NCBI GenBank assembly: GCA_945906815.1
Contig: CAMDRT010000011.1
Coordinates: 1 to 64,000 of the forward strand
Reading direction: 5' to 3'
Length of the DNA stretch: 64,000 nucleotides
Source: Bordetella parapertussis
GTDB lineage: Bacteria; Pseudomonadota; Gammaproteobacteria; Burkholderiales; SG8-41
Part shown: positions 37,060 through 45,624 of the stretch, piece by piece
How positions within the stretch are numbered: the stretch's first letter is position 1
How the letters are laid out: every line of letters begins with the position of its first letter
Position numbers and translations under genes: made by a program
Notes under the pieces: model-generated
What the model was told of the DNA's origin: nothing
Databases searched by the model: none
What the model saw: the letters and a program-made list of their open reading frames with translations, nothing else

Positions 37060-38409
37060 TTATTTTGCCGATGGCCGGTAATCATCCGGCGCACCCGGCG
37101 GAATGGGCGGGTGCGCCTTCAGGCTTTGCTGAAATTCCTGGATCAGCACGCGCAGCGGGCGGCGTGCCCAACTGTGTTGCGTGCCGACATCGGTTTCTTC
37201 TTTCGGATCCCGCGTCAGATTAAACAGCCATGGCGTCTCCAGATGCAGCGGTCCGGTGTTGGGTTCGCTTTCCCACACCACATGCAATTTCCAGTCGCGC
37301 CATTTCGCCGCGCGCAATTCGTCTTTGATGTAATAGACAAAACCTTCGCGCGCGGATTTTTCACTGTTGCCAAAAAAGAAATCGCTCTGATCCACGCCAT
37401 CTATCGGACGATCAACGGGTAATTTCGCGCCCGCGATTTTCGCCAGCGTGGCGTAAAGATCGGTGACATGCACGATCTCGTTCGACACCCGCGCCGCCGG
37501 CGCCCGCCCCGGCCAGCGCAGCATGAACGGCACGCGCAGCGCGCCTTCCATTGCGGTGTGATAGGTGCCGCTCCAGGGGCCGGCCGTGCCGCGCCAAGGA
37601 CGGCGAAACTCCGGCCCGTTGTCACTGGCAAAAATAAACAGCGTGTTTTCGTGTAATGAAAAATTATCAATAAAATCAATAAGTTGACCCACACGAGCAT
37701 CCATCTCCAACATCGCGTCAGCAAAGTCGCCGGCACCGCTCTTGCCTTCAAAGTCGCGGTGCGGGAGCGTCGGATAATGCAGTTGCGTGAGTGGCACGTA
37801 AGCGAAAAAGGGTTGCTTCGCACTAACCTGACGCCGCATGAAATCGATGGACCGTTCGATCAGTTGCGCGTCGATTTTGCGGCGCAGTTCGAGATCATAG
37901 ACCGCGACATTTTCCGCAGGCTCGCCGCGCCTCGCTTGCATCACATACGGCATGGGCGCCACCGCCGGGTCGTATCCCGGCGTGCTGGTGAACATGCTTT
38001 CATTGGTGGTGCGCGGTATGCCGTACCACTCGTCAAAGCCGCGATCGGTCGGATAACGCCCCGGCCGGTCGCCCAGATGCCATTTGCCGTAAAGGGCCGT
38101 GGCGTAGCCTTGCGCAGATAACAGTTGCGCGAGCGTGATTTCCCATGGCGTGATGCCCTGCGGCAAGCCGGCGGGCACCGATTGCAGCGCGCCGGTGCGG
38201 ATCGGATGTCGTCCGGTCATCAGCGCCGAGCGCGTCGGCACGCAGTCGGATTCGACATTAAAATTGGTGAGCCGCAGGCCCTGCGCAGCCAGTGCGTCGA
38301 TGCGCGGCGTGGGCGCGCCGCGTAGCACCCCCCCGCCGTAGCACCCCAGTTCGCCCCAGCCGAGGTTGTCGGCGAGCACAAACACAATATTGGGGCGAGT
38401 GTCGGACAT
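37060..38409 (-). CDS. Sulfatase (arylsulfatase-like, type I)
   Basis: A 449-residue sulfatase. The formylglycine motif is CVPTRSALMTGRHPIRTG, with Cys about residue 58 to be oxidised to formylglycine. Metal residues are in FVLADNLGWGELGCYGGG and ASDNGPEFR, and Lys/His in YGKWHLGD. No signal peptide is visible, so it is probably cytoplasmic. Dedicated formylglycine-generating enzyme is not in the window. Probably co-transcribed with the enolase-superfamily gene downstream. Substrate unknown. Confidence 0.9.
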   Translation of the reverse strand: MSDTRPNIVFVLADNLGWGELGCYGGGVLRGAPTPRIDALAAQGLRLTNFNVESDCVPTRSALMTGRHPIRTGALQSVPAGLPQGITPWEITLAQLLSAQGYATALYGKWHLGDRPGRYPTDRGFDEWYGIPRTTNESMFTSTPGYDPAVAPMPYVMQARRGEPAENVAVYDLELRRKIDAQLIERSIDFMRRQVSAKQPFFAYVPLTQLHYPTLPHRDFEGKSGAGDFADAMLEMDARVGQLIDFIDNFSLHENTLFIFASDNGPEFRRPWRGTAGPWSGTYHTAMEGALRVPFMLRWPGRAPAARVSNEIVHVTDLYATLAKIAGAKLPVDRPIDGVDQSDFFFGNSEKSAREGFVYYIKDELRAAKWRDWKLHVVWESEPNTGPLHLETPWLFNLTRDPKEETDVGTQHSWARRPLRVLIQEFQQSLKAHPPIPPGAPDDYRPSAK

Positions 38410-38486
38410 GGCGGTTGCTTAAGAAGGAGGGTCGCGGCTAGTATAGCAACTCACGCACGGAGTGCATTGCCAAGTCACCATGCAAC

Positions 38487-38636
38487 CAGGGTAAATTTGT
38501 TCTATGAAATTTATGATGAAAATCAATGACGGTAGGGTGGGCACGCTTTTGTGCCCACGCGGATACCAACCCGCGTGGGCAGACGATAAACCTGTCCGCC
38601 CACCCTACGCTATTCTCTGAGAACAAATTTACCCTG
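38487..38636. repeat. Nested inverted repeats ahead of the PhyH gene
   Basis: An outer perfect 17-bp repeat, CAGGGTAAATTTGTTCT at 38487-38503, is inverted at 38620-38636. Inside lies a second element, GTAGGGTGGGC at 38532-38542 inverted as GCCCACCCTAC at 38598-38608, with further GTGGGCA copies. The outer right arm ends three bases before the ATG at 38640. Confidence 0.7.
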
Positions 38637-38639
38637 ACC

Positions 38640-39482
38640 ATGCAACTCACACCACAGCAACTCGAACAATTCGACCGCGAGGGCTATCTGTTTTTCCCAA
38701 GCCTGTTTACGCCGCCGGAAATCAAAGTTTTACTGGATGAGGTGCCGCGCCTTTACGCGCAACAGCGACCGGAAAACGTGCGCGAGAAAACCGGCGGCGT
38801 GGTGCGCACCAATTTTGCCGCGCATATGTACAGCAAACCGTTCGCCACCCTTGCACGCCATCCGCGCATGCTCACACCGGTGATGCAGATGTACGGCGAG
38901 AGCCTCTACATGCATCAATTCAAGATCAACGGCAAAATGGCTTTCGACGGCGACGTGTGGCAGTGGCATCAGGATTACGGCACCTGGGTGAACGATGACG
39001 ATATGCCCGAACCGCGCGCGATGAACGTGGCCATTTTTCTCGATACGGTGAACGAATTCAACGGCCCGCTGTTGTTCATCCCCGGCAGCCACAAGCGCGG
39101 CGTGATTGAGGCTCAGCATGATCTGACAACCACCAGCTATCCGCTGTGGACCATCAACCACGACACCATCACCCAACTGGTCGCGCGCGGCGGCATCGTC
39201 GCGCCCAAAGGGCCGGCGGGCTCGATGATCATGTTCCACTCATGCCTGGTGCATGCCTCCACCTCGAACCTGTCGCCGTGGAATCGCGTCGCAGTGTATC
39301 TGAGCCTGTGCGCCGTATCGAATCACATCCGCCGTTTCAAGCGCCCGGAATACATTGCACATCGTGACTTCACGCCACTGCAATGCCTGCCCGACGATTG
39401 TCTGCTCAAGGATTACGAGGTGCCGCTACCGTGGAAGGAAGGCACGCCGGCAGCGGCTTTGACGCCGGCGTTGACGGCGTAG
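38640..39482 (+). CDS. Phytanoyl-CoA dioxygenase (PhyH) family protein
   Basis: A 280-residue Fe(II)/2-oxoglutarate dioxygenase. The facial triad appears as HxD in WQWHQDYGTW and the distal His in MFHSCLVHAS; NVAIFLDTVNEFNGPLLFIPGSHK is the typical central strand. The N-terminus TPQQLEQFDREGYLFFPSLF fits the family, so I used the ATG at 38640 rather than the longer frame from 38526, although no clear ribosome site precedes it. Members hydroxylate acyl chains, amino acids or small natural products. Divergent from the sulfatase operon. Confidence 0.88.
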   Translation: MQLTPQQLEQFDREGYLFFPSLFTPPEIKVLLDEVPRLYAQQRPENVREKTGGVVRTNFAAHMYSKPFATLARHPRMLTPVMQMYGESLYMHQFKINGKMAFDGDVWQWHQDYGTWVNDDDMPEPRAMNVAIFLDTVNEFNGPLLFIPGSHKRGVIEAQHDLTTTSYPLWTINHDTITQLVARGGIVAPKGPAGSMIMFHSCLVHASTSNLSPWNRVAVYLSLCAVSNHIRRFKRPEYIAHRDFTPLQCLPDDCLLKDYEVPLPWKEGTPAAALTPALTA

Positions 39483-39511
39483 GGAATGAACGGGACTCGG
39501 GCCCTGACCCA

Positions 39512-39913
39512 TCAGCTGCGGTAGCCCCGCTCGTCCGTAGTCCTGCCGTCGCGGTAATTCACGATGCGCTTGGGGGAGAAATGGGTGCCGAGCAGACGCA
39601 TCCGCTGGTCGCCCACCACGCGAAAGGTGTGCGGGGTTTCTGCGGGCATCGCGATGGTGTCGCCGGTTTCAAGGCGCACCTTGCTGTTCTCCTCGCCTTC
39701 GACCCAGGCTTCCGCTGTGCCTTCGAGGATGTGTATGATCTCGATGTAGGGATGGCTATGCATGGTGGCGACGTAGCCGGGCTGGCAGGTCTGGATACCG
39801 GTGCGCACCGGCATCGTGCCTGCGTCGTCGCCGAGCAGCGGCTGATAGAACGAGTCGGGCGCGAACCGCACTATCTCGGACTCGGCAAGACGAACCACTT
39901 TGATGTCGGCCAT
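39512..39913 (-). CDS. Cupin-domain protein
   Basis: A 133-residue single cupin with intact metal-type motifs: MHSHPYIEIIHILEGTAEAW (His, His, Glu) and MPAETPHTFRVVG (His). The N-terminal VVRLAESEIVRFAPDSFYQPLLGDDAG contains no signal peptide. Function unknown; such proteins in catabolic clusters are often small dioxygenases or isomerases. It is convergent with the PhyH gene and divergent from the receptor-like gene at 40105. Confidence 0.85.
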   Translation of the reverse strand: MADIKVVRLAESEIVRFAPDSFYQPLLGDDAGTMPVRTGIQTCQPGYVATMHSHPYIEIIHILEGTAEAWVEGEENSKVRLETGDTIAMPAETPHTFRVVGDQRMRLLGTHFSPKRIVNYRDGRTTDERGYRS

Positions 39914-40104
39914 GGCGTTCCTTGCCTGTGCAGAAAGAGAAATTCAACTGTAGCACAATGCCTTGCACAGCGAACACTACTGCGCGGCGTGTACGGCGAC
40001 CATAGCACGCACCATCGACGCGCACTGCCGATAATGTGTGCCGCAAGGATGCTATGGCGGGTAAACTACCGCGCACCAATCGTGAAATGGTATGGGGAAG
40101 TCAC

Positions 40105-41025
40105 ATGACACACAATAAAACCCGCATCGAAGTCAGCAATGCCGTTTTTTCGCTGCCCTATCACGTGGCGCAAGAGGAAGGCTATTTCGCACAGGAAGGC
40201 TGCGCTGTCGAGCTGGTGCCGGCGGGTTCGGGCCGCAACCGCGACCAGGAGGTGCCCGCACAGCCGCTCGAGGATCATCACGCGGTGACCTCCTACGGCT
40301 GGCATGAGGGCATCGAGAAAGGCGAATTCTGCATGTATCGCGCCTGTGAGTGGGGCCAGATACGCCGCACGCAGGACAGCGCAAACAGCGCCAAAGTCAT
40401 CAGCAAACGCGCCGCGGTGGCAACCCAGGCGATCGTGGTGCGCGCCGACTCGCCCTATAACGTGCCGCAGGATTTGCGCGGCAAAACGGTGGCGGTGAAC
40501 TTTCACGCGGGATCGCACTACATCACGCTGGCTATGCTCGGCGGCTCGATGAATAAGCAGAGCGAAGTGCGCGCCGTGCACGTGGGCGGCCCCAAGCAGC
40601 GGCTGCGCTTTCTCGAGGAAGGCCGGGTCGAAGCGGCGGCGGTGATGGAGCCGTGGATAACGGTGTCGGCGAAGAAGGGCCTGAAGATCATCTGCGAGGC
40701 GTTTTATGAAGGCGCCGAAGTCGCCACCCCGGACGTGGATCCGCAGAGGTACGCGGCGATCAACCGCGCCATCATCAAAGCGGTAGCCAAAATCAATCAC
40801 AATATACGCCCCTACCTGCATTACATGATGCGCGAAGTGCCGGCGGATATCATGACCCTGAGCGAGGACGATTTTTACTTGCCGCGCTTTCGCTATGTGT
40901 TGCCGCGTCCGTACACGCGCGAGGAATACGAGCACCTGCACGACTGGATGACGCGCTGGGATTTGCTCAAAGCCGACAGCAGTTACGACAGAATCATCAG
41001 CAACAAAATCGCGGCAACAGCGTGA
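40105..41025 (+). CDS. ABC-type (NMT1/SsuA-like) substrate-binding protein without signal peptide
   Basis: A 306-residue periplasmic-binding-fold protein of the nitrate/sulfonate/pyrimidine type: YHVAQEEGYFAQEGCAVELVPAGSG, then IVVRADSPYNVPQDLRGKTVAVN, and FLEEGRVEAAAVMEPW. I chose the ATG at 40105 (GGGGAAG six bases upstream); in-frame ATGs at 40087 and upstream give no signal peptide either. A cytoplasmic protein with this fold may be an enzyme (for instance a decarboxylase-like or Thi5-like activity) rather than a transporter subunit. No ABC permease or ATPase gene is adjacent. Function uncertain. Confidence 0.75.
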   Translation: MTHNKTRIEVSNAVFSLPYHVAQEEGYFAQEGCAVELVPAGSGRNRDQEVPAQPLEDHHAVTSYGWHEGIEKGEFCMYRACEWGQIRRTQDSANSAKVISKRAAVATQAIVVRADSPYNVPQDLRGKTVAVNFHAGSHYITLAMLGGSMNKQSEVRAVHVGGPKQRLRFLEEGRVEAAAVMEPWITVSAKKGLKIICEAFYEGAEVATPDVDPQRYAAINRAIIKAVAKINHNIRPYLHYMMREVPADIMTLSEDDFYLPRFRYVLPRPYTREEYEHLHDWMTRWDLLKADSSYDRIISNKIAATA

Positions 41026-41040
41026 CCTGCGCTGGAAGTT

Positions 41041-41149
41041 GTAGGTTGGGCTGAGCCTGCGAAGCCCAACACGACGGCAGGTTGCGATGCAGGAGCGCCG
41101 GATTACAACCATGACGGTGTTGGGCTTCGCAGGGTCAGCGCCAACCTAC
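41041..41149. repeat. 109-bp GTAGGTTGGGC inverted-repeat element
   Basis: Left end GTAGGTTGGGCTGAGCCTGC (41041-41060) continues as GAAGCCCAAC; the right end is TGTTGGGCTTCGCAGGGTC, then AGCGCCAACCTAC (41118-41149). This is the well-known type of palindromic intergenic element of proteobacteria. Confidence 0.7.
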
Positions 41150-41219
41150 ATTGCTGTGTATGACGCCATCTGTGTCTATGTGCGACAAAAAAGTTTGACT
41201 TTGCGCTAACGGTCTCTCA

Positions 41220-42776
41220 ATGAATCCATCACGTCCCAACATCCTGCTCATCACCTCCGACCAGCAACGCGCTGACTGCAACGGTTTTGAGAACAAGAAC
41301 ATCAAGACCCCGCACATCGACCGCCTCGCGCGCGAGGGCACGCGCTTTTCGGCATGCATCACGCCCAATCTGGTGTGCCAGCCGTCGCGCGCGTCGATAC
41401 TCACCGGCATGCTGCCGCTGACGCATGGGGTGTGGGACAACGGCGTGGACCTCGATCCGCGCGTGGGTGACAGCGGCTTCGCGGGCACGCTGGCGCGCGC
41501 GGGTTATCAAACTGGCTTTATCGGCAAAGCACATTTTTCGACCAAGTCCACATTTGCGCCTACCGGCACGCCAGAATGCAACAAGAGTCAGGCAAACTAC
41601 GGCGCTGACTGGTGCGGGCCCTATATGGGGTTTCAGCATTGTGAGCTGAGCGCGCTGGGCCATCTGCACCGCACGCGTCCGCTGGAACAGCCGCCGGTGG
41701 GGCATTACGAACGCTGGCTCAGTTCACGCGGCGTGGACGCAGAGGGACGCAGCGAGGGCCTCAAACTATGGGCCGCCGAAACGCGTGCCGGTAGCGGTGC
41801 CGCGCAAACCTGGTTTTCCGCGTTGCCGGCAGCGTGGCATTCGAGCACGTGGATCGCTGATCGTGCAATTCACTGGCTCGACAACGCGCAACGGAAAGAG
41901 CAACCGTTCTGCGCGTGGGTGTCGTTTCCCGATCCGCATCACGCGTTTGACTGTCCTGAGCCGTGGAGCCTGATGTATGACCCGAAGGACATGGTGTTGC
42001 CCAAACACCGTACACGCGATCTCGAGCGTAGGCCGTGGTGGCATAAGGCATCGCTTGAGGGCAAACCGCTGCTCGCTGATCCGGAGATGCTCAAGTTTCG
42101 CGCCGAGGGTTCGCGCGTGCCTGACCAGAGCGACGCACAGCTGGCGGAAACGACCGCCAATTATTACGGCATGATTTCGCAGATCGATCACAATGTCGGC
42201 CGCATCCTGAGCGCACTGGAGTCTTCCGGGGTGGCTGACAATACGCTGGTGATCTACACCACCGATCATGGCGAGTTACTGGGCAATCACGGCCTCTATC
42301 TCAAAGGGCCGACGCCGTACGAGGACCTGCTGCGGGTGACGATGGTGGTACGCGGGCCGGGGGTGGCAAGCCGGCAACTGGTGGTGGAACCGGTATCCAC
42401 GCTCGATCTCGCGGCAACGTTTTACGAATACGCGGGCGTGGCAAAGCCGGTTGAACTGCAAAGCCGCAGTCTCGCCACGCTGCTGCGCGGCGGCGCGCAA
42501 ACCCGCGATGTGGCGTACAGCGAGTGGCATGTGCATCCGTCGCGCTGCGGCGTGGCATTGAAGCTGCGCGTGGTGCGCACTAAAACGCACAAATGCACAT
42601 TCGATCTCGAATCCGGCGCGGGCGAGTTATACGATCTCTACAACGATCCGGGTGAAATGAACAATCTGTTTAACGACCCGGGTTATGCGCAGATACAGCG
42701 CGAATTACACGATATGATGCGCGCGCGGCCCGGCACGATCGCGGCGCCGCTGGCCGAACCCATCGGCATGGCTTGA
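41220..42776 (+). CDS. Sulfatase (type I, arylsulfatase/phosphonate-hydrolase-like)
   Basis: A 518-residue sulfatase-superfamily hydrolase. The formylglycine motif is CQPSRASILTGMLPLTHG; the metal site is built from LLITSDQQRADCNGF and YTTDHGELLGNHGLYLKG; FIGKAHF holds the Lys. The long insertion between residues 110 and 180 and the C-terminal ELYDLYNDPGEMNNLFNDPG are typical of choline-sulfatase-like members. It lacks a signal peptide. A Bug receptor follows 32 bp downstream on the same strand. It is not a close paralogue of the sulfatase at 37060. Confidence 0.9.
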   Translation: MNPSRPNILLITSDQQRADCNGFENKNIKTPHIDRLAREGTRFSACITPNLVCQPSRASILTGMLPLTHGVWDNGVDLDPRVGDSGFAGTLARAGYQTGFIGKAHFSTKSTFAPTGTPECNKSQANYGADWCGPYMGFQHCELSALGHLHRTRPLEQPPVGHYERWLSSRGVDAEGRSEGLKLWAAETRAGSGAAQTWFSALPAAWHSSTWIADRAIHWLDNAQRKEQPFCAWVSFPDPHHAFDCPEPWSLMYDPKDMVLPKHRTRDLERRPWWHKASLEGKPLLADPEMLKFRAEGSRVPDQSDAQLAETTANYYGMISQIDHNVGRILSALESSGVADNTLVIYTTDHGELLGNHGLYLKGPTPYEDLLRVTMVVRGPGVASRQLVVEPVSTLDLAATFYEYAGVAKPVELQSRSLATLLRGGAQTRDVAYSEWHVHPSRCGVALKLRVVRTKTHKCTFDLESGAGELYDLYNDPGEMNNLFNDPGYAQIQRELHDMMRARPGTIAAPLAEPIGMA

Positions 42777-42808
42777 TTCAGATAGCGGATAGTTTCAAGG
42801 GAGAACGT

Positions 42809-43774
42809 ATGAAACAGCAGTGCGCGGTTTTGATTTTGTGCCTGTGGGGAATGGCGGCGCCGGCAAGCGCACAAAGCTATCCCAACAAAACAATACGCAT
42901 CCTGGTTGGCTTCGCGCCCGGCGGCTCGACCGATATCGTGGCGCGCTTGATCGCGCAGGAAATGACCAAAAATGTAGGGCAGCAAGTGGTGGTCGAAAAT
43001 CGTCCGGGCGCGGGCGGCAACATCGCGGCGGAACTCGCGTCCAAAGCCGCGCCCGATGGTTATACCCTGCATGCCTGCACCACCGGTGTGTTTGCGATTG
43101 CGCCATTCATTTATGCCAAGCTGCCGTACGATCCTGAAAAGGGCCTGGTGCCAGTGACGCAGACCGGCTCGCTGCCGTACATCATCGTCATGCATCCGTC
43201 GCTGCCGGCGAAAAACGTCACACAGTTCATTGCTCTTGCCAAAGCGCGGCCAGGGCAAATCAACTATGCGTCGTCGGGCGTGGGCACCGCGTCGCACCTG
43301 TCGGCGGCGCTGTTCGCCACGGCCAGCGGCATCAGCATGACGCATGTGCCGTACAAGGGTACCGGTAATGCGATGAGTGATTTGATCGGCGGGCAGGTGG
43401 TGCTGATGTTCGATCAGCCGGTGAGCTCGCTGCCGCATGTACAGGCAGGCAAGCTACGCGTGCTGGGCATCAGCAGCGGCACGCGTTTTTCAACGCTGAA
43501 AGATATTCCGACGATTGCCGAGCAGGGTCTGCCGGGCTTCGAGGCGATTTCGTGGGCGGGCATCTGTGCGCCCGGCGGCACGCCTCGGCCGCTAGTGGAT
43601 CGCGTTTACAACGAAGTGGCCAGGGTGCTGAAGGTAGCGGAACTGCGCGAGCGCCTGCTGCGCGACGGCATCGAGCCCATCGGCAGCACGCCGGAACAAT
43701 ACGCGATACACATCAAAAAAGAAGCCGTGAAGTGGAGCAAGGTGGTGAAGGATAGCGGCGCACGGGTAGATTAA
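42809..43774 (+). CDS. Bug/TctC-family periplasmic solute receptor
   Basis: A 321-residue receptor. Signal peptide VLILCLWGMAAPASA precedes QSYPNKTIRILVGFAPGG; the pocket loop is FAPGGSTDIVAR. VVENRPGAGGNIAAELAS, MTHVPYKGTGNAMSD and KWSKVVKDSGARVD are typical. GGGAG lies seven bases before the ATG at 42809; an upstream in-frame ATG at 42773 overlaps the sulfatase stop and would spoil the signal peptide. Tight spacing to the sulfatase and the downstream lipoprotein suggests one transcript. Confidence 0.9.
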   Translation: MKQQCAVLILCLWGMAAPASAQSYPNKTIRILVGFAPGGSTDIVARLIAQEMTKNVGQQVVVENRPGAGGNIAAELASKAAPDGYTLHACTTGVFAIAPFIYAKLPYDPEKGLVPVTQTGSLPYIIVMHPSLPAKNVTQFIALAKARPGQINYASSGVGTASHLSAALFATASGISMTHVPYKGTGNAMSDLIGGQVVLMFDQPVSSLPHVQAGKLRVLGISSGTRFSTLKDIPTIAEQGLPGFEAISWAGICAPGGTPRPLVDRVYNEVARVLKVAELRERLLRDGIEPIGSTPEQYAIHIKKEAVKWSKVVKDSGARVD

Positions 43775-43799
43775 AAATTCAGATAACTTAGGAAATGAA

Positions 43800-44822
43800 A
43801 TGTATCGATATCTGTTGGCAAGTTTGATCGCATTATTGGCCGGCTGCGCGAATCAGGCGCCCATCGCCTTAAAACAAATGGGGTCGTTCCACATCGGCGG
43901 GCGTGAAGTGACGATCTCCGGCAAGCCGGTGAAAGAAGTCTTGTTTACGCCCGGCGGCATACCGGCAAAGATCGATCCGAATGGGGTGTATCAGGTGGAG
44001 CAGATGTATGTGCAGTATTTCATCCCTCAGCAGCAGCGCGGCACGTTGCCATTGTTGATGTGGCACGGCGGTGGGCTGACCGGCGTCACCTATGAAACCA
44101 CACCCGATGGCCGCGAAGGCTGGCTCAATTACTTCATTAAAAAAGGCTGGGCGGTTTACAACTCGGATGCAGTGGAGCGCGGCCGTGCGGGCTGGGCGAT
44201 GTATCCCGATGTGTTCAAGGGTGAGCCGCTGTTTTTGACCAAGCAGGATCCGTTCAACCGTTTTCGCATCGGCGCGGGTGCCGGGTCATACGACAAGGAT
44301 CCTGCGAAAATGCGCATGAAGCCCGGTAGTCAGTTTCCGGCCGAGGGCTACGACAATTTCACCAAGCAAGGTGTGCCACGCTGGACCACGACCGATGATG
44401 CGATCATTCGCGCCTACCTCGAACTGGTGGATAAAGTGTGTCCGTGCGTGGTGCTGATCCACTCGCAATCGGGATCGTTCGGACAAAAGGTCGCGCAGGC
44501 ACGTCCCGATAAAGTAAAGGCGCTGGTGCTGGTGGAACCGGCGGCACCGGGCGACGCCAAGCTTGCAGGCAATCTGAAAAATACGCCGATACTGGCGGTG
44601 TATGGCGATTACATCGACGAAGACCCGCGCTGGCCCACGATACGCGCCAACGAGTTGAAATTTCTGGAGCAGGTGCGTGTGGCGGGCGGCAAATACGACG
44701 TGGTGAATCTGCCGCAGATCGGTATCAAGGGCAATTCGCACATGATCATGATGGACCGGAACAGTGATCAGGTCGCTGATGTCATTCAGGCGTGGCTGGT
44801 GAAACAGGGCTTGCATCGCTAA
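43800..44822 (+). CDS. Lipoprotein alpha/beta hydrolase (esterase-like)
   Basis: A 340-residue lipoprotein: MYRYLLASLIALLAGCAN ends in a lipobox, with the acylated Cys at residue 16. The body is an alpha/beta hydrolase. LPLLMWHGGGLTG is the oxyanion-hole strand, VLIHSQSGSFGQ the nucleophile elbow (Ser in HSQSGS), AVYGDYIDEDPRW a possible Asp strand, and GNSHMIMMDRNS the catalytic His strand. It would act at the outer or inner membrane facing the periplasm. It precedes the Fe-S gene with no spacer (TAA then ATG). Substrate unknown. Confidence 0.82.
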   Translation: MYRYLLASLIALLAGCANQAPIALKQMGSFHIGGREVTISGKPVKEVLFTPGGIPAKIDPNGVYQVEQMYVQYFIPQQQRGTLPLLMWHGGGLTGVTYETTPDGREGWLNYFIKKGWAVYNSDAVERGRAGWAMYPDVFKGEPLFLTKQDPFNRFRIGAGAGSYDKDPAKMRMKPGSQFPAEGYDNFTKQGVPRWTTTDDAIIRAYLELVDKVCPCVVLIHSQSGSFGQKVAQARPDKVKALVLVEPAAPGDAKLAGNLKNTPILAVYGDYIDEDPRWPTIRANELKFLEQVRVAGGKYDVVNLPQIGIKGNSHMIMMDRNSDQVADVIQAWLVKQGLHR

Positions 44823-45557
44823 ATGAAAGTCGGCCTTTACGTCACTTGCCTCGTCGACCTGATGCGTCCCAGCATCGGCTTTGCGGCACTGCAGTTGCTG
44901 CAAGCGGCAGGTTGCGAAGTCAGCGTGCCCAACACGCAAACTTGTTGCGGCCAGCCGGGTTACAACGCGGGAGACCGCGCGTCGGCGCTGGCGCTGGCGC
45001 GCAAGGTGTTGGATGAATTCGAGGCGTTCGATTACGTGGTTGCGCCCTCGGGTTCGTGCGCAGGGATGATCCGCACGCACTATCCGGATTTATTCGCGGG
45101 GCAGCCCGAAGCCGCGCGTGCGGCGCAGCTTTGTGCACGCACCTATGAGCTGACGGATTTTCTGGTGCGCGTGATGCCATTGGACGTTACGACTAAAACC
45201 TCATTAAAAACAATAACGTATCACGATTCCTGTGCCGGGCTGCGGGAGCTGGATGTGAAGCTGCAGCCGCGCGCACTGCTGGCAAAAGTCGAAGGCCTCA
45301 CGCTCAAAGAAATGGACGAGTGCGAAACCTGTTGCGGTTTCGGTGGAACGTTCGCGGTGAAATACGGCGACATTTCCACCCATATTGCCGACCGTAAGTG
45401 CGACCACATTGCGAAGTGCGGCGCGGAACACGGCACTGAGGCTGTTGTTCTTGGCGATCTGGGCTGCATGCTGAATATCGAAGGCCGTTTGCGGCGGCGC
45501 GGCGATTTGAAGACGCAAGTGCTGCACGTGGCGGAAGTGCTCGCCGGAGGAGTTTGA
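44823..45557 (+). CDS. CCG-domain (Fe-S) oxidoreductase subunit, LutA/YkgE-like
   Basis: A 244-residue protein with two CCG domains, TCCGQPGYNAGD and TCCGFGGTFAVKYG, each preceded by a lone Cys (SGSCAGMI and HDSCAGLRE). This is the arrangement of LutA/GlpC/HdrB proteins, which bind a non-cubane iron-sulfur cluster and pass electrons in L-lactate or glycolate oxidation. The usual partners LutB and LutC are not adjacent. The Ldh-type gene at 48297 and the TcuA-like flavoprotein at 46602 lie downstream on the same strand. The ATG follows the hydrolase stop directly. Confidence 0.87.
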   Translation: MKVGLYVTCLVDLMRPSIGFAALQLLQAAGCEVSVPNTQTCCGQPGYNAGDRASALALARKVLDEFEAFDYVVAPSGSCAGMIRTHYPDLFAGQPEAARAAQLCARTYELTDFLVRVMPLDVTTKTSLKTITYHDSCAGLRELDVKLQPRALLAKVEGLTLKEMDECETCCGFGGTFAVKYGDISTHIADRKCDHIAKCGAEHGTEAVVLGDLGCMLNIEGRLRRRGDLKTQVLHVAEVLAGGV

Positions 45558-45624
45558 GGCGCATCTCGTCTTTCGATATTCCCGCCAGCAAGTAAAATCG
45601 GTGATCGGATCCTGGAGTAGCGAA

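Noticed and set aside
40066..41112. 348-codon minus-strand ORF
   Set aside because: Antisense to the well-supported binding-protein-fold gene; no motifs.
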